DNA of 64,000 nt from JBCCGI01 sp039029355. Its GTDB lineage: Bacteria; Planctomycetota; UBA1135; GCA-002686595. The position numbers were made by a program, and so were the translations under genes. The notes below the pieces were generated by a model, which did not search any database, was not told the DNA's origin, and saw only the letters and a list, made by a program, of their open reading frames with translations. Positions 53,918 to 62,683 of the stretch are shown here, one piece after another; positions within the stretch are counted from its first letter, which is position 1, and each line of letters begins with the position of its first letter. The stretch is from assembly GCA_039029355.1 (NCBI GenBank), contig JBCCGI010000039.1, forward strand, positions 1 through 64,000, written 5' to 3'.

Positions 53918-54733
53918 CTACCAGTCCGCGTCGTCGGGATCGTCCGCCGCGAGGCTGCCGAGAGGCGCCCCGGGGCCGCCCTCGGTCGCCCACTGCTCCT
54001 GGTCGTCTCGCACCAGCCGCAGGTAGGCGTCGAAGGTCGCGATGGTGGACACCATCCCGGTCGCGATCACGCCGATGCAGCAAAGCAGCATGCCGAGCAG
54101 CGTGAACACCATCTGGACGACGTAGAACCAGAACAGCCACAGGCGGTTGCCCGACACCAGCTTCCACGACCGCACCAGCGCGTCGAAGGGCATCAGCCGC
54201 TCGAAGGCCGCGGCATAGGGCACCAGCGAGATGCCCAGCAGGATGTAGACGTAGCCCGGCAGGCTCAGCAGGAAGGCCAGAATGCCGAGCGCGATGCCGG
54301 CCTCCTCACCGCCCATTCCCCCGCCGAGCAGCGCCGCCGCGAAGATAAACAGGGCGAAAGGTCCGAACGCGACCAGCGCCACCAGTGCGTGGAGCAGGTA
54401 CGCCAGCACGTAGGGCCAGAAGCGCCCGTGGGCGCGGAAGAGGTCGCCGATGCGCTCCTCGCCCTGCACCGAGACGCGCTCCACCGCCGTGGCGAAGCCC
54501 AGGGTGAAGAGCGCGTTGAGCCCGAAGAAGACCAGCGACAGCACGCACATCGCGCAGCCCAAAAAGACCACGAGCGGCGCGTCGTCCGGGTCGTCGGAGA
54601 ACTGGAAGCCCACCGACCAGTGGCAGACCATCAGCAGGCAGGAGCCCACCAGGATGGTGGCCGGGGCGCGCTGGATCAGCTGGAAGGCCGCTCGGAGCGC
54701 GCGAAAGGGGTCGTAGGCGTCGCGGAAGCGCAT
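53918..54733 (-). CDS. Multi-pass membrane protein of unknown function
   Basis: A 271-residue protein from the ATG at 54733 with about six hydrophobic segments, including ATILVGSCLLMVCHWSVGF, VLAYLLHALVALVAFGPFAL and FYVVQMVFTLLGMLLCCIGV. The pattern of paired helices with an ERLMPFDALVRSWKLVSGN loop resembles families such as DUF975 or the membrane domain of glycerophosphodiesterases, but the match is weak. The tail is acidic. It is third in a minus-strand set with the PilZ and GNAT genes, 38 nt after the GNAT stop. Confidence 0.75.
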   Translation of the reverse strand: MRFRDAYDPFRALRAAFQLIQRAPATILVGSCLLMVCHWSVGFQFSDDPDDAPLVVFLGCAMCVLSLVFFGLNALFTLGFATAVERVSVQGEERIGDLFRAHGRFWPYVLAYLLHALVALVAFGPFALFIFAAALLGGGMGGEEAGIALGILAFLLSLPGYVYILLGISLVPYAAAFERLMPFDALVRSWKLVSGNRLWLFWFYVVQMVFTLLGMLLCCIGVIATGMVSTIATFDAYLRLVRDDQEQWATEGGPGAPLGSLAADDPDDADW

Positions 54734-54771
54734 GGATGGGACGTGGGCCGCGGTACGGGGGCCCCGGAGGC

Positions 54772-55254
54772 CTATTTCCCGGTCGATCCGCCGAGGACGA
54801 AGTCGACCTCGTAGAGGCGGTAGTGGGAGGCCTCCATCCCCAGCGCCTCGTAGACGCGCTGCGCGTGCTGGTTGTCGCGCTCGACGTAGAGCCGCAGGCC
54901 GCACACGCCGGGCTCCTCGCGGGCCGCGCGCTCGACGTGGCGGTAGAGCGCGCCGAACACGCTCTGCCCGCGGGCCTCGCGGACGACGAAGACGCTCTGG
55001 ATCCACCAGAAGTCGGCGGCGCGCCAGTCGCTCCACTCGAAGGTGAGGAGCAGCGAGCCCACGGCCGCGCCCCCGCGCTCGGCGATCCAGTAGCGGCCGC
55101 GCGTCGGCCGGTCGAAGACCGCCTGGACGCCGCGCCGCACGAGCGCCGGATCGAGGGCCTTGTCCTCGGTCTCGAGCGCCATGAGCTCCTGGAACCGGGC
55201 GATCGTCTCGAGATCGCCGGCGATCGCCGGTCGGATGTGCAGCTCTTCCGCCAT
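54772..55254 (-). CDS. GNAT-family N-acetyltransferase
   Basis: A 160-residue cytoplasmic enzyme that moves an acetyl group from acetyl-CoA to an amine. IRPAIAGDLETIARF is the usual opening; FWWIQSVFVVREARGQSVFG is motif A, with the acetyl-CoA-binding R-G-x-x-x-G/F pattern; LRLYVERDNQHAQRVYEALG is motif B with the Tyr. The substrate cannot be told. It lies 24 nt after the PilZ gene. Confidence 0.9.
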   Translation of the reverse strand: MAEELHIRPAIAGDLETIARFQELMALETEDKALDPALVRRGVQAVFDRPTRGRYWIAERGGAAVGSLLLTFEWSDWRAADFWWIQSVFVVREARGQSVFGALYRHVERAAREEPGVCGLRLYVERDNQHAQRVYEALGMEASHYRLYEVDFVLGGSTGK

Positions 55255-55278
55255 GGGCGGAGAGTCTAGTCAGGGAGG

Positions 55279-55557
55279 CTAGCGGGCGTCGAACTCGATC
55301 GCGTAGCCCGTGGTCGACTCCGACATCTTCTGGGCCCGGACGAGCCGGCCCTGGTAGGTGACGGTGCCGCCCTCTTCCTCGACCTCGATGGCGACGCGCA
55401 GCGGCTCCTCGGCGAAGAACATCAGGCCGGCGCCCGAGATGTTGTCGCTCATCCCCTGCAGCTCCTTGGAGTCGATCCGCATCCGGATGGGCTTCTCGAG
55501 CGAGAGTCGATTGACCCGCCTCTGATCGGCGGTATATGCGGATGGCTGTCGTTCCAT
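55279..55557 (-). CDS. PilZ-domain protein
   Basis: A 92-residue single-domain protein. QRRVNRLSLEKPIRMRI contains the R-x-x-x-R motif and DNISGAGLMFF the N/D-x-S-x-x-G motif of the c-di-GMP-binding PilZ fold. It may act as a small c-di-GMP receptor that controls motility, export or envelope functions, possibly through the membrane protein two genes on. No cyclase or phosphodiesterase lies in the window. Confidence 0.85.
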   Translation of the reverse strand: MERQPSAYTADQRRVNRLSLEKPIRMRIDSKELQGMSDNISGAGLMFFAEEPLRVAIEVEEEGGTVTYQGRLVRAQKMSESTTGYAIEFDAR

Positions 55558-55684
55558 GGCACCTCCCGGTGTGCGAGGCTCTCCTCTTCGACCACATCCC
55601 GAGGGGACTTGATTCCGGCCCCACGGGAGGACGCCGGAGGGGGCTTGGGAGCCCCCGAACGCGGGAAAGCCCCCGTCCCGCGGC

Positions 55685-56446
55685 TCAGAAGTACCAGGTC
55701 AGGCCGCCGAAGCCGAGCAGCCCCTGGGGCTTGAGCTCGGCGAACATCGGCACCTCGGAGGGCCCGATCGAGAAGCTCAGGTCGGCGTCCAGCTCGGTGA
55801 TGGGCACCTCGTAGAGCAGGCCGAGCTCGGCGACGAGGTGGTCGGTCCATTGATAGAGCAGGCCGACCGACGCGCCGCCCACCCAGTAGCCCTCGCCCTC
55901 GGTGTCGATGCGCAGGTTCGACGAGCCGAAGTTCGACAGGTCGATCTCGAAGCCGATGTCGACCGACGGCAGGTACGCCACGGTCGCCTGCGCGAACGGC
56001 CGCAGCCGCGGCTGCGACTCGAAGGCCGGGAGCAGGTAGCGCAGCGCGAGGTAGTACTGCAGCGAGTCGACCTCGTCGACGGAGATGTCCAGCTCCTGAA
56101 TCGGGTTGAGCCCGTCGATGTCGTAGAGCCGGTAGTCGATGCCCAGCGCGATCAGGAGGTCGTCGCGCAGCACGAGCTCGGCGCGCGCCGCGGCGCCGAA
56201 GCGCGCGACGAAGTCGCCCGAGTCGCTCTGCTCCAACGTGCCCTTCGCCGGCGTCTCCGCAACGAACTCGCCGTCGATGCCGTAGAGCGCGAAGAGCCCC
56301 GGCCGCAGGCCGACGCCGACGTTGCCGGGCTCGTACATCGACCAGGCTTCGCGCTCGAGCGGCGGCTTCCAGTAGGAGCTCCGGCACGACCCGAGGGCCG
56401 CGCAGAGGAGCGCAACGGCAAGCTGCGGAAGGGGGGACGGACGCAT
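55685..56446 (-). CDS. Outer-membrane beta-barrel-like lipoprotein
   Basis: A 253-residue protein with a lipobox (AALGSC, Cys21). Alternating hydrophobic residues, amphipathic strands about 10 residues long (ARAELVLRDDLLIALGIDYR, GYWVGGASVGLLYQW) and a C-terminal Trp-Tyr-Phe suggest an eight- to ten-stranded barrel. A lipid anchor on a barrel is unusual, so it may be a periplasm-facing or surface domain instead. It is a single gene, divergent from the kelch gene with 185 nt between. Confidence 0.65.
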   Translation of the reverse strand: MRPSPLPQLAVALLCAALGSCRSSYWKPPLEREAWSMYEPGNVGVGLRPGLFALYGIDGEFVAETPAKGTLEQSDSGDFVARFGAAARAELVLRDDLLIALGIDYRLYDIDGLNPIQELDISVDEVDSLQYYLALRYLLPAFESQPRLRPFAQATVAYLPSVDIGFEIDLSNFGSSNLRIDTEGEGYWVGGASVGLLYQWTDHLVAELGLLYEVPITELDADLSFSIGPSEVPMFAELKPQGLLGFGGLTWYF

Positions 56447-56631
56447 CGAGACCGCTTTCGCGGCGCCTGGATGCTAGTGTCCCGGCCGGCGCGGAGCTAG
56501 CGGCCTCAGCGCGTGCGGCCGCCGTGGCCGTGGCGCGCGAACCTCCCCAGGCCCCCGCGATTCCCGTATCCTCGGGCTCAACGGCTCACGCCGCCCCCCC
56601 CCGCCCCAACCGCAAAATTCAGGAGAACTCT

Positions 56632-58191
56632 GTGCTCAGGATTCCCCGTCTTCCCCTCGCGCTCGCCGCTCTCGCGGCCGCATCGCCCCTGGCTTCGGCC
56701 CGCGACGTGGACGTCACCCGCGACGGCGGCGTGCTCGGCGAGCTGCTGACGTACACCGTGAACGGCGACCCGTTCGAGACCTTCTATCTGGTCGTGTCGA
56801 TCAGCCAGGGCCCGCTCCCGGTCGCGCTCTTCTGCCCCGGCGACCCCCGGCTGATCGAGGTCGGCACCGAGCTGCAGTCGCTCGCGACGCTCGGGTTGCT
56901 CGACGGCGGAGGGAACGGGGTCGGCTTCTATCCCGTGCCGCTCGACCCGAGCTTCCAGGGGCTCGGCTTCTTCGCGCAGGCGTTGACGCTCCCCGGCGCG
57001 ACGTGCCTGATCGACGACCTCTCGCCGCAGAACGCCTTCACCCTCGCCCAGCACGACACCGTGCACAACGCGCTGGGCGACAACGTGACCGCGCGCCAGG
57101 GACACACCGCTACGACGCTCCCCGACGGGCGCGTGCTGATCGTCGGCGGCGACGAACCCGACATGGCGGGCGTGCTCACCGCGCTCGACACGATGGAGGT
57201 CTTCGACCCGCAGACCCAGCGCTTCACCGCGCTGAGCTCGACGCTCACCGCGCCGCGCAGCACGCACACCGCCACGCTGCTAGACGACGGGCGCGTGCTG
57301 GTCGTCGGCGGGTACAACCTGTCGGAGACCGTCGTCGCGACCGCGGACATCATCGACCCCGTCGCCGATACGGTGGTCGCCGCGGCGCCGATGTCGGTCG
57401 CGCGCACGCAGCACACCGCGACGCTGCTGGACGACGGACGCGTGCTGGTCGTCGCCGGCTCGTCGAAGTTCGACACGGCGGACATCCTGGGCTCGCTGGC
57501 CCAGGTCCACCGCACGGCGGAGATCTACGACCCGGGTACCGACAGCTGGTCGGCCGCGGCCGACCTGCCGATCTCGGACGACGGGATCGCGGGACACGCC
57601 GCTTCGCGGCTCGGCAACGGGCAGGTGCTGGTCTCCGCCGGCGTCGACGTCGACATCGTCTTCGGGGTGCCGATCCCGTCGATGTCGAACAACTGCCACC
57701 GGTACCAGCCGTCGACCAACAGCTGGCTGCCCACCGCCAACCTGCCGGGCGAGCGCGTCTACCACGGCCAGGTCACGCTGCCCAACGGCACCGCGCTGGT
57801 CGCCGGCGGCGCCGACGGCGACTTCGTGCTGCTGAGCTTCAACTCGCTCTCCTCCTGCGCGACGTACAACGCCACCACCAACTCGTGGACGTCGGTCGCG
57901 TCGCTGAACCACCCGCGCGCGTACCCGAACCTGCTGATGGCGGGCGACGAGGTGGTCATCGTCGGCGGGCTCGGCACGGTCGACGTCTCGACGGCCTCGG
58001 GCACGCCCGAGCAGAACATCGAGGCGGCGCCCACGACCCTGCTCTCGTGGACCTCGGCGGCGGCCATGGCCCTGCCCCGCGAAGTCGGCCGCGCCGCGGC
58101 GGTCGACGGCGGCGATCGCGTCGTGATCGTCGGGACCGGCGACAACGGCGTGCCGACGGTGGACAGGACCGCCGAGGTGTACGTGCGTTAG
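56632..58191 (+). CDS. Secreted kelch-repeat beta-propeller protein
   Basis: A 519-residue protein from the GTG at 56632, with AGGAGA 5 nt upstream; the first 27 residues are a signal peptide (LPLALAALAAASPLASA). Five to six kelch blades follow, each with H-T-A-T-x-L-x-D-G-R-V-L-V-x-G-G: HTATTLPDGRVLIVGG, HTATLLDDGRVLVVGG, HTATLLDDGRVLVVAG and HGQVTLPNGTALVAGG. The N-terminal 110 residues are a separate beta domain. An open frame extends to 56524 but lacks a start signal. It is followed by a strong terminator. Confidence 0.88.
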   Translation: MLRIPRLPLALAALAAASPLASARDVDVTRDGGVLGELLTYTVNGDPFETFYLVVSISQGPLPVALFCPGDPRLIEVGTELQSLATLGLLDGGGNGVGFYPVPLDPSFQGLGFFAQALTLPGATCLIDDLSPQNAFTLAQHDTVHNALGDNVTARQGHTATTLPDGRVLIVGGDEPDMAGVLTALDTMEVFDPQTQRFTALSSTLTAPRSTHTATLLDDGRVLVVGGYNLSETVVATADIIDPVADTVVAAAPMSVARTQHTATLLDDGRVLVVAGSSKFDTADILGSLAQVHRTAEIYDPGTDSWSAAADLPISDDGIAGHAASRLGNGQVLVSAGVDVDIVFGVPIPSMSNNCHRYQPSTNSWLPTANLPGERVYHGQVTLPNGTALVAGGADGDFVLLSFNSLSSCATYNATTNSWTSVASLNHPRAYPNLLMAGDEVVIVGGLGTVDVSTASGTPEQNIEAAPTTLLSWTSAAAMALPREVGRAAAVDGGDRVVIVGTGDNGVPTVDRTAEVYVR

Positions 58192-58205
58192 GACCCTGTC
58201 CGGTG

Positions 58206-58220
58206 CCAGGGACACCCTGG
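58206..58220. repeat. Short inverted repeat after kelch gene
   Basis: CCAGGG-ACA-CCCTGG is a perfect 6-bp palindrome 14 nt after the kelch stop and 12 nt before the main terminator. The surrounding GGTGCCAGGGACACC resembles short REP-like elements found between genes in many genomes; one copy only is seen here. Confidence 0.3.
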
Positions 58221-58232
58221 CGGCCCCAGAGC

Positions 58233-58262
58233 AGGGCGCTGCGGAGACCTCCGCAGCGCCCT
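58233..58262 (+). terminator. Rho-independent-type terminator of the kelch gene
   Basis: AGGGCGCTGCGGAG and CTCCGCAGCGCCCT form a perfect 14-bp stem with a 2-nt centre, followed by the AT-rich AATTCATTTA. It lies 41 nt after the kelch stop codon. Confidence 0.75.
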
Positions 58263-58346
58263 AATTCATTTACGAACAGTGGCTTAGGTCACATCAAAGC
58301 GGGTTTGGCACGTGCTTCGCCATCCAACCGGCGAACCCAAGGCAAC

Positions 58347-58364
58347 TCCGGGGCTCCCCCCGGA
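58347..58364 (+). promoter_or_regulatory. Hairpin abutting the ribosome-binding site of the next gene
   Basis: TCCGGGG and CCCCGGA pair over 7 bp around CTCC. The 3' arm touches the AAGGAAA ribosome-binding site at 58364-58370, 5 nt before the ATG at 58376. It could protect the mRNA or tune translation. Confidence 0.4.
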
Positions 58365-58375
58365 AGGAAACCACG

Positions 58376-58798
58376 ATGCTCCACAAGCTCCTTCGCCCCG
58401 CTCTCCTCGCGACCCTGGCCCTCGCCACCGCGCCGGCCGCCCACGCCGGCGACCTCAGCCTCGGCATCCACTTCGGCAAGCGCAGCAAATCGATCCACGC
58501 CACCGTCGGCAACGTCCGCGTGGGCTACCGCACGCCGCGCCGGGTCTGCGCGCCCCGGAAGGTCTGGGTGCCCGGCCGCTACGACACCGTCACGCGCCAG
58601 GTGTGGATCCCCGGCGGCAAGGAGAAGGTCTGGATCGAGCCGCTCTACCAGACCCGCTACGACGAGTGCGGGCGGCCGTACCAGGTGCTCGTCCGCGACG
58701 GCTACTGGACCGTGCGCCAGCTGCCCGGCTACTACGAGACCCGCTGCGAGCAGGTGTGGGTCCCGGGCTACTGGAAGCAGGGCTACGCCTCCTACTAG
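58376..58798 (+). CDS. Small secreted Trp/Tyr-rich repeat protein
   Basis: A 140-residue protein with a clear signal peptide (LLATLALATAPAAHAG). The mature part repeats a short motif of aromatic residues and Pro-Gly: RKVWVPGRYDTV, RQVWIPGGKEKVWIE, LPGYYETR and EQVWVPGYWKQGY. Three cysteines are present. I know of similar short YxW/WxPG-rich secreted proteins only as uncharacterised. AAGGAAA serves as ribosome-binding site. The gene stands alone between two terminators. Confidence 0.8.
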   Translation: MLHKLLRPALLATLALATAPAAHAGDLSLGIHFGKRSKSIHATVGNVRVGYRTPRRVCAPRKVWVPGRYDTVTRQVWIPGGKEKVWIEPLYQTRYDECGRPYQVLVRDGYWTVRQLPGYYETRCEQVWVPGYWKQGYASY

Positions 58799-58832
58799 CC
58801 GGGCACCAAGGCGGTTGAGCCGGACCCAACGA

Positions 58833-58867
58833 GGGGGCGGCCGGGGGAAGCTCCTCCGGCCGCCCCC
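58833..58867 (+). terminator. Strong rho-independent terminator
   Basis: GGGGGCGGCCGG and CCGGCCGCCCCC form a 12-bp perfect stem around an 11-nt loop, followed by TTCTTCGTT. It is 34 nt after the small secreted protein gene and 12 nt before the stop of the convergent gene. Confidence 0.75.
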
Positions 58868-58879
58868 TTCTTCGTTGCG

Positions 58880-60217
58880 CTACCGCGCCAACCAGGCTCC
58901 GACGCGGTCGGGCAGCACAGCCTCGGAGAGGAACGCGGTCGCCTCCCCCGCCGCGAAGGTCGCCTGCTTCGGCAGAGCGCGCTCGGGCTCGGAGGGCGCC
59001 ACCACGAGCGTGGGCACGTCGGGGAGCAACCGCGGGACCCCGGCGGTGTCGCTGACGAGGATCAGGCCGTCGAAGGCCAGTTCGGGCGCGGCGGCGAGCA
59101 GCAGCGTCGCGACCCAGACCGAGGAGCCGCGCGCCACCAGCAGCACCTCGCCGCCCTCCACTTCCTCGCGCGCGGCGGCGACCAGCCGGCCGAGCCCCTC
59201 GGGATCGCCGGCGCGCTGCTCGCCGGAGAAGAGCCCCAGCCCTTGCTCCAGCGCCAGCGCGCGCCAGGCGTCGCCGACGGGTCCGAGCCAGGGTAGCTCC
59301 TCGCGTTCGGCGCCGGTGTGCAGGAAGAGCAGCGCGCGACGCGGCTCCGCCGGGGAGGCTCCGGCGGGCACGCCGCCCCACAGGAGCGGACCGGGCTCGA
59401 GGCCGTCGGCGCCGCACCAGCCCAGGGCCGGGCGGGCCTCCCCGGCGTCCAGCCGGCGGGCGAGCTCGGCGCCGGTGAGCTCCGCGGTTCGCAGCCCCGC
59501 GGAGCGCAGCTCGCCGAGCGCCGCCAGGGTGCGCGGGTGGACGGACGGCGCGGCCTCTTCGGCGCCGCCAGCGGCCAGCGCGGGCACGCTCACCGCGACC
59601 CCCTCGGCCTCGCGTTCGGCGGCGCGCGCCACCGGCAGCAGCCGGTAGGTTCCCGGCGGACCCAGAGGCGAGCGGACGTACATCAGGAACCCGGGCCGGT
59701 TGAACGCGTCGGCGCCAAACGCCTCGGTGCGCGCCGCCGTGCGCGTCCCGTCGGGCGCGACCCAGACGAGCGAGAGCTCCGCGTCGAGCGCCGCCGGCCG
59801 GTCGAACAGCCGGTAGACCGTGACCGTCAGCGGCTCTCCGCGCCCCTCGGACGCGGCGGTGAACATCCCGGGCACGACCTGGAGGTCGAGCGAGTCCGCC
59901 AGCGCCTCGAGCGGATCGTGCGGGTCGGCGTCGGAGCCCAGGGCGCGCTCGGCCGCCGCCAGGGCATCGAGCGCGGGCCGCCGCCCCATCGGCGCCCCGC
60001 GCGGGCGCATCTCCTGGAGCACCCGCGTGGCGTCGACGCGGCGCTCGTCGGAGGCCTCGCGCCAGCGCGCGAAGAAACGCGCGGTGCGTTCGGTACGCAC
60101 CGCCTTGAGGTGGCTGATCTGCCGCGGGTCCGCCGGCCGGGCGTTCTGGGCCGCGATGGCCGAGCCGCCCAGGGCCAGCGCCGCGATCAGCGCGACGGAT
60201 AGTTGCCGGCGACCCAA
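58880..60217 (-). CDS. Secreted protein with alpha/beta-hydrolase-like C-terminal half
   Basis: I take the TTG at 60217 as start (445 residues) because it begins a good signal peptide (QLSVALIAALALGGSAIAA) and no ATG or GTG lies nearer. The start overlaps the end of the upstream gene by 31 nt. The middle has beta-rich segments (LTVTVYRLFDRPAALDAELS). The C-terminal 190 residues alternate strands and helices (RALLFLHTGAE, EVLLVARGSSVWVATLLL, DGLILVSDTAG, PTLVVAP) like an alpha/beta hydrolase. The nucleophile elbow reads G-S-S-V-W and no clear catalytic triad is seen. Function unknown. Confidence 0.72.
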   Translation of the reverse strand: MGRRQLSVALIAALALGGSAIAAQNARPADPRQISHLKAVRTERTARFFARWREASDERRVDATRVLQEMRPRGAPMGRRPALDALAAAERALGSDADPHDPLEALADSLDLQVVPGMFTAASEGRGEPLTVTVYRLFDRPAALDAELSLVWVAPDGTRTAARTEAFGADAFNRPGFLMYVRSPLGPPGTYRLLPVARAAEREAEGVAVSVPALAAGGAEEAAPSVHPRTLAALGELRSAGLRTAELTGAELARRLDAGEARPALGWCGADGLEPGPLLWGGVPAGASPAEPRRALLFLHTGAEREELPWLGPVGDAWRALALEQGLGLFSGEQRAGDPEGLGRLVAAAREEVEGGEVLLVARGSSVWVATLLLAAAPELAFDGLILVSDTAGVPRLLPDVPTLVVAPSEPERALPKQATFAAGEATAFLSEAVLPDRVGAWLAR

Positions 60218-61323
60218 GCGCGCCACTCCTTCTCGAAGTCCTCTTCCTTCCAGCCGAAGATCTCGCGCAGGGCGTCGCGGGTCGGAACCCGCGAGCGCAG
60301 ACGGATCAGCAGCCGGTTGGTCTTCTCGCGGTCGGTCGCGAGCAGGAAGTCCATGAAGCTGAACGAGACCAGATGGTGGTCGGCGGTGAGGCTCACGGTG
60401 TTCTGCTGGAACACCTCGGTCGCCGCCGGCGCGGCCTCGTCCTCGACCAGCTTGCGGACCATCGGCCGCCAGGCCTTGCCCTTGTAGTCGGGGATCTCGT
60501 TCGAGGCCTTGTAGCAGTAGTTGTCGCAGGTTTCGAAGAGCTTGTCCTCGAAGTAGTGCGCGAGCCCCGCGTCGGCCCAGCCGCCGCGGATGTTGCCTAC
60601 CCAGGTGACCGGCCGCTGATGGCTCATCAGAAGGTGCGTGACGTTGTGCACCAGGTGGCGGTGGAGCTGGGCGTCGGTCTTGCGCGTCTTGGTGAGGCCG
60701 ACGACCGAGTACTTCGGCTCGTTGCCGAGGCTCAGCGTCCCGGCCTCCTGCGAGAAGCGGCAGAACTCGGTGCCCGCCTTCAGGTGATCCTGCAGGTCGC
60801 TCCACACGAACACCTCGCACTTCTTCTCGAGCTGATCGTCGTCCACGCCGAGCAGCTCGGTGTAGGCGGCGTAGAGCTCTTCGAGGCGCCGCAGGTAGAG
60901 GTGCAGCAGCGCGTGGTCGCCGATCTTCTTGCGCCCGACCTTCAGCCGGTCGACCTCCCACACCAGCACGAAGTGCTCGCTCTCGGCCTTGCGCAGCGTG
61001 CGCCCCATCGCGTCGTCGAGGGCCGCGAGTGCCTCGGCGCGCTCGCCGACGACGGCCTTCTTGGCGTCGTTGCGTGCGACCGCTTCGGGGTGCTCGCACT
61101 TCGGGCAGTCGACGAGGCCCGTGCCGCCGCAGCTCTCGCAGTCGGCGAGGAAGCTGCAGAAGAGCACGTCGCCCGCGTAGGAGAGGTCGAGCTTCTTGTG
61201 CTCCGCGCAGGGCAGCAGCCCCACGCGCTTGCACTTCCCGCAGCGGGGGCCTTCCACGCCGTCCTGGGGCGCGGAGGCCAGCGAGGCGAGGGCGAGCGAA
61301 AGGAGAACGACAGGTCGTAGCAT
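60187..61323 (-). CDS. Secreted zinc-ribbon protein with degenerate gluzincin-like domain
   Basis: A 378-residue protein with a signal peptide (VVLLSLALASLASAP). Residues 28-76 hold CxxC pairs (CGKC, CESCGGTG, CPKC) resembling DnaJ-type zinc-ribbon repeats. Residues 115-375 read like a peptidase-MA/DUF1570-type fold (FVLVWEVDRLKV, VFVWSDLQDHL), but the HExxH position is HNVTH (226-230) and the downstream E-G-L-A motif is DAGLAHYFE. Both expected Glu residues are absent, so it is probably not catalytic. It overlaps the next gene and is likely its partner. Confidence 0.8.
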   Translation of the reverse strand: MLRPVVLLSLALASLASAPQDGVEGPRCGKCKRVGLLPCAEHKKLDLSYAGDVLFCSFLADCESCGGTGLVDCPKCEHPEAVARNDAKKAVVGERAEALAALDDAMGRTLRKAESEHFVLVWEVDRLKVGRKKIGDHALLHLYLRRLEELYAAYTELLGVDDDQLEKKCEVFVWSDLQDHLKAGTEFCRFSQEAGTLSLGNEPKYSVVGLTKTRKTDAQLHRHLVHNVTHLLMSHQRPVTWVGNIRGGWADAGLAHYFEDKLFETCDNYCYKASNEIPDYKGKAWRPMVRKLVEDEAAPAATEVFQQNTVSLTADHHLVSFSFMDFLLATDREKTNRLLIRLRSRVPTRDALREIFGWKEEDFEKEWRAWVAGNYPSR

Positions 61324-61339
61324 TCCGGACTCCCGGCCA

Positions 61340-62620
61340 TCAGCCGTGGGGGGGGCTACGTTGGTAGGCGACCCGACCGGCCTTGACGACAGCCTGAACC
61401 GGATTCCAGCCGAATTCGTAGGCCAGAAAGCGGTGGTTGGGCACGTCGAGCAGCGCCAGATCGGCCTCCTTGCCGACCTCGACGGTGCCGATGCGCGCGG
61501 CCCGGCCCAGCGACGCGGCGGCGTTCAGCGTGGCCGCCGTCAGGCACTCGTCCGCGCTCATGCGCAGGCGCAGCGCGGCCCAGGTGAGGGTCTCGGGGAT
61601 CGACTGGGTGTAGCAGCTGCCCGGGTTGAAGTCGGTCGCCAGGGCCGGCGCGAGCCCGGCGTCGATCATGCGGCGCGCGGGCACCTCCTGCTCGACCCGC
61701 AGGTAGAGCGGCACCAGCGGGCAGAGCACGGGCACCACGCCCGCGCGCGCGAGCGCCTCGATGCCCGCATCGCTCACGAACTCCAGGTGGTCCGCGCTGG
61801 CGGCGCCGAGCTCGGCCGCCAGCTCCGCCCCGCCGAGCGAGGTCAGCTGGTCGACGTGCATGCGCAGCCCCAAATCCAGCTCCTGGGCGCGGCCCAGGAT
61901 GCGGCGCGAGTCCTCGAGCCCGAAGACGTGGCTCTCGGTGAAGATGTCGCAGTACTCGGCGAGCCCCGCCTCGGCCACGCGCGGCAGCATCTCGTGCACG
62001 AGCAGGTCGACGTACTCCGCACGCCGGTCGCGGAACTCCGGCGGGAAGTCGTGCGCGCCGAGGAACGTCGGCACGAGGTCGACCGGGTGGCGCCGGTTCG
62101 CCTCGGCGATCACCTCGAGGCACTTGAGCTCGTCGTCGACCGTCAGGCCGTAGCCGCTCTTGGCCTCGACCGTCGTCGTGCCGAGCACGAGGAAGCGGTC
62201 GAGGCGCGCCAGCAGTCCGCCGACCAGCACCTCGCGCGATGCGGAGCGCACGCCGCGCACGCTCGAGAGGATCCCGCCGCCGGCCTCGGAAATCTCGACG
62301 TAGGTCCTCCCCTCGGTGCGCATCTCGAACTCGCCTTCGCGCGTGCCGTCGAAGACCGGGTGGGTGTGCGCGTCGACGAAGCCGGGGACCACCACGCCTC
62401 CGGCGGCGTCGAGCTCGGCCCCAAAGGCGTAGGTGGCGCGCGCTTCGGCCTCGGGGCCGACGTACGCGATCCGCCCGTCGCGCGCGACGATCGCCGCGCC
62501 GTCGAGCACCTCGACGCGCCCGAGCGCGCTCCCCGCCAGCGCCTCGCTGCCGCGCGCGGTCACGACCGACGCGGCGCCATGGATCAGGAGGTCGGCGGTC
62601 TCGGGCGCGGGCTGGGTCAT
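61340..62620 (-). CDS. hutI: Imidazolonepropionase
   Basis: A 426-residue amidohydrolase-superfamily enzyme that opens imidazolone-propionate to formiminoglutamate in histidine breakdown. GFVDAHTHPVFDGTREGEFE has the metal-binding H-x-H, TTTVEAKSGYGLTVDDELK the family signature, FLGAHDFPPEF, LRMHVDQLTSLGG and ATDFNPGSCYTQS the remaining metal and substrate residues. It is not next to other hut genes; its stop is 16 nt from the start of the zinc-ribbon protein gene, so co-transcription is possible. Confidence 0.95.
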   Translation of the reverse strand: MTQPAPETADLLIHGAASVVTARGSEALAGSALGRVEVLDGAAIVARDGRIAYVGPEAEARATYAFGAELDAAGGVVVPGFVDAHTHPVFDGTREGEFEMRTEGRTYVEISEAGGGILSSVRGVRSASREVLVGGLLARLDRFLVLGTTTVEAKSGYGLTVDDELKCLEVIAEANRRHPVDLVPTFLGAHDFPPEFRDRRAEYVDLLVHEMLPRVAEAGLAEYCDIFTESHVFGLEDSRRILGRAQELDLGLRMHVDQLTSLGGAELAAELGAASADHLEFVSDAGIEALARAGVVPVLCPLVPLYLRVEQEVPARRMIDAGLAPALATDFNPGSCYTQSIPETLTWAALRLRMSADECLTAATLNAAASLGRAARIGTVEVGKEADLALLDVPNHRFLAYEFGWNPVQAVVKAGRVAYQRSPPHG

Positions 62621-62683
62621 CGCGGTCCAGTCTGGGCCATCGGCCGCAGCCTGTCACGCGCGGACGCGCGCAGCTCGCCGGGG

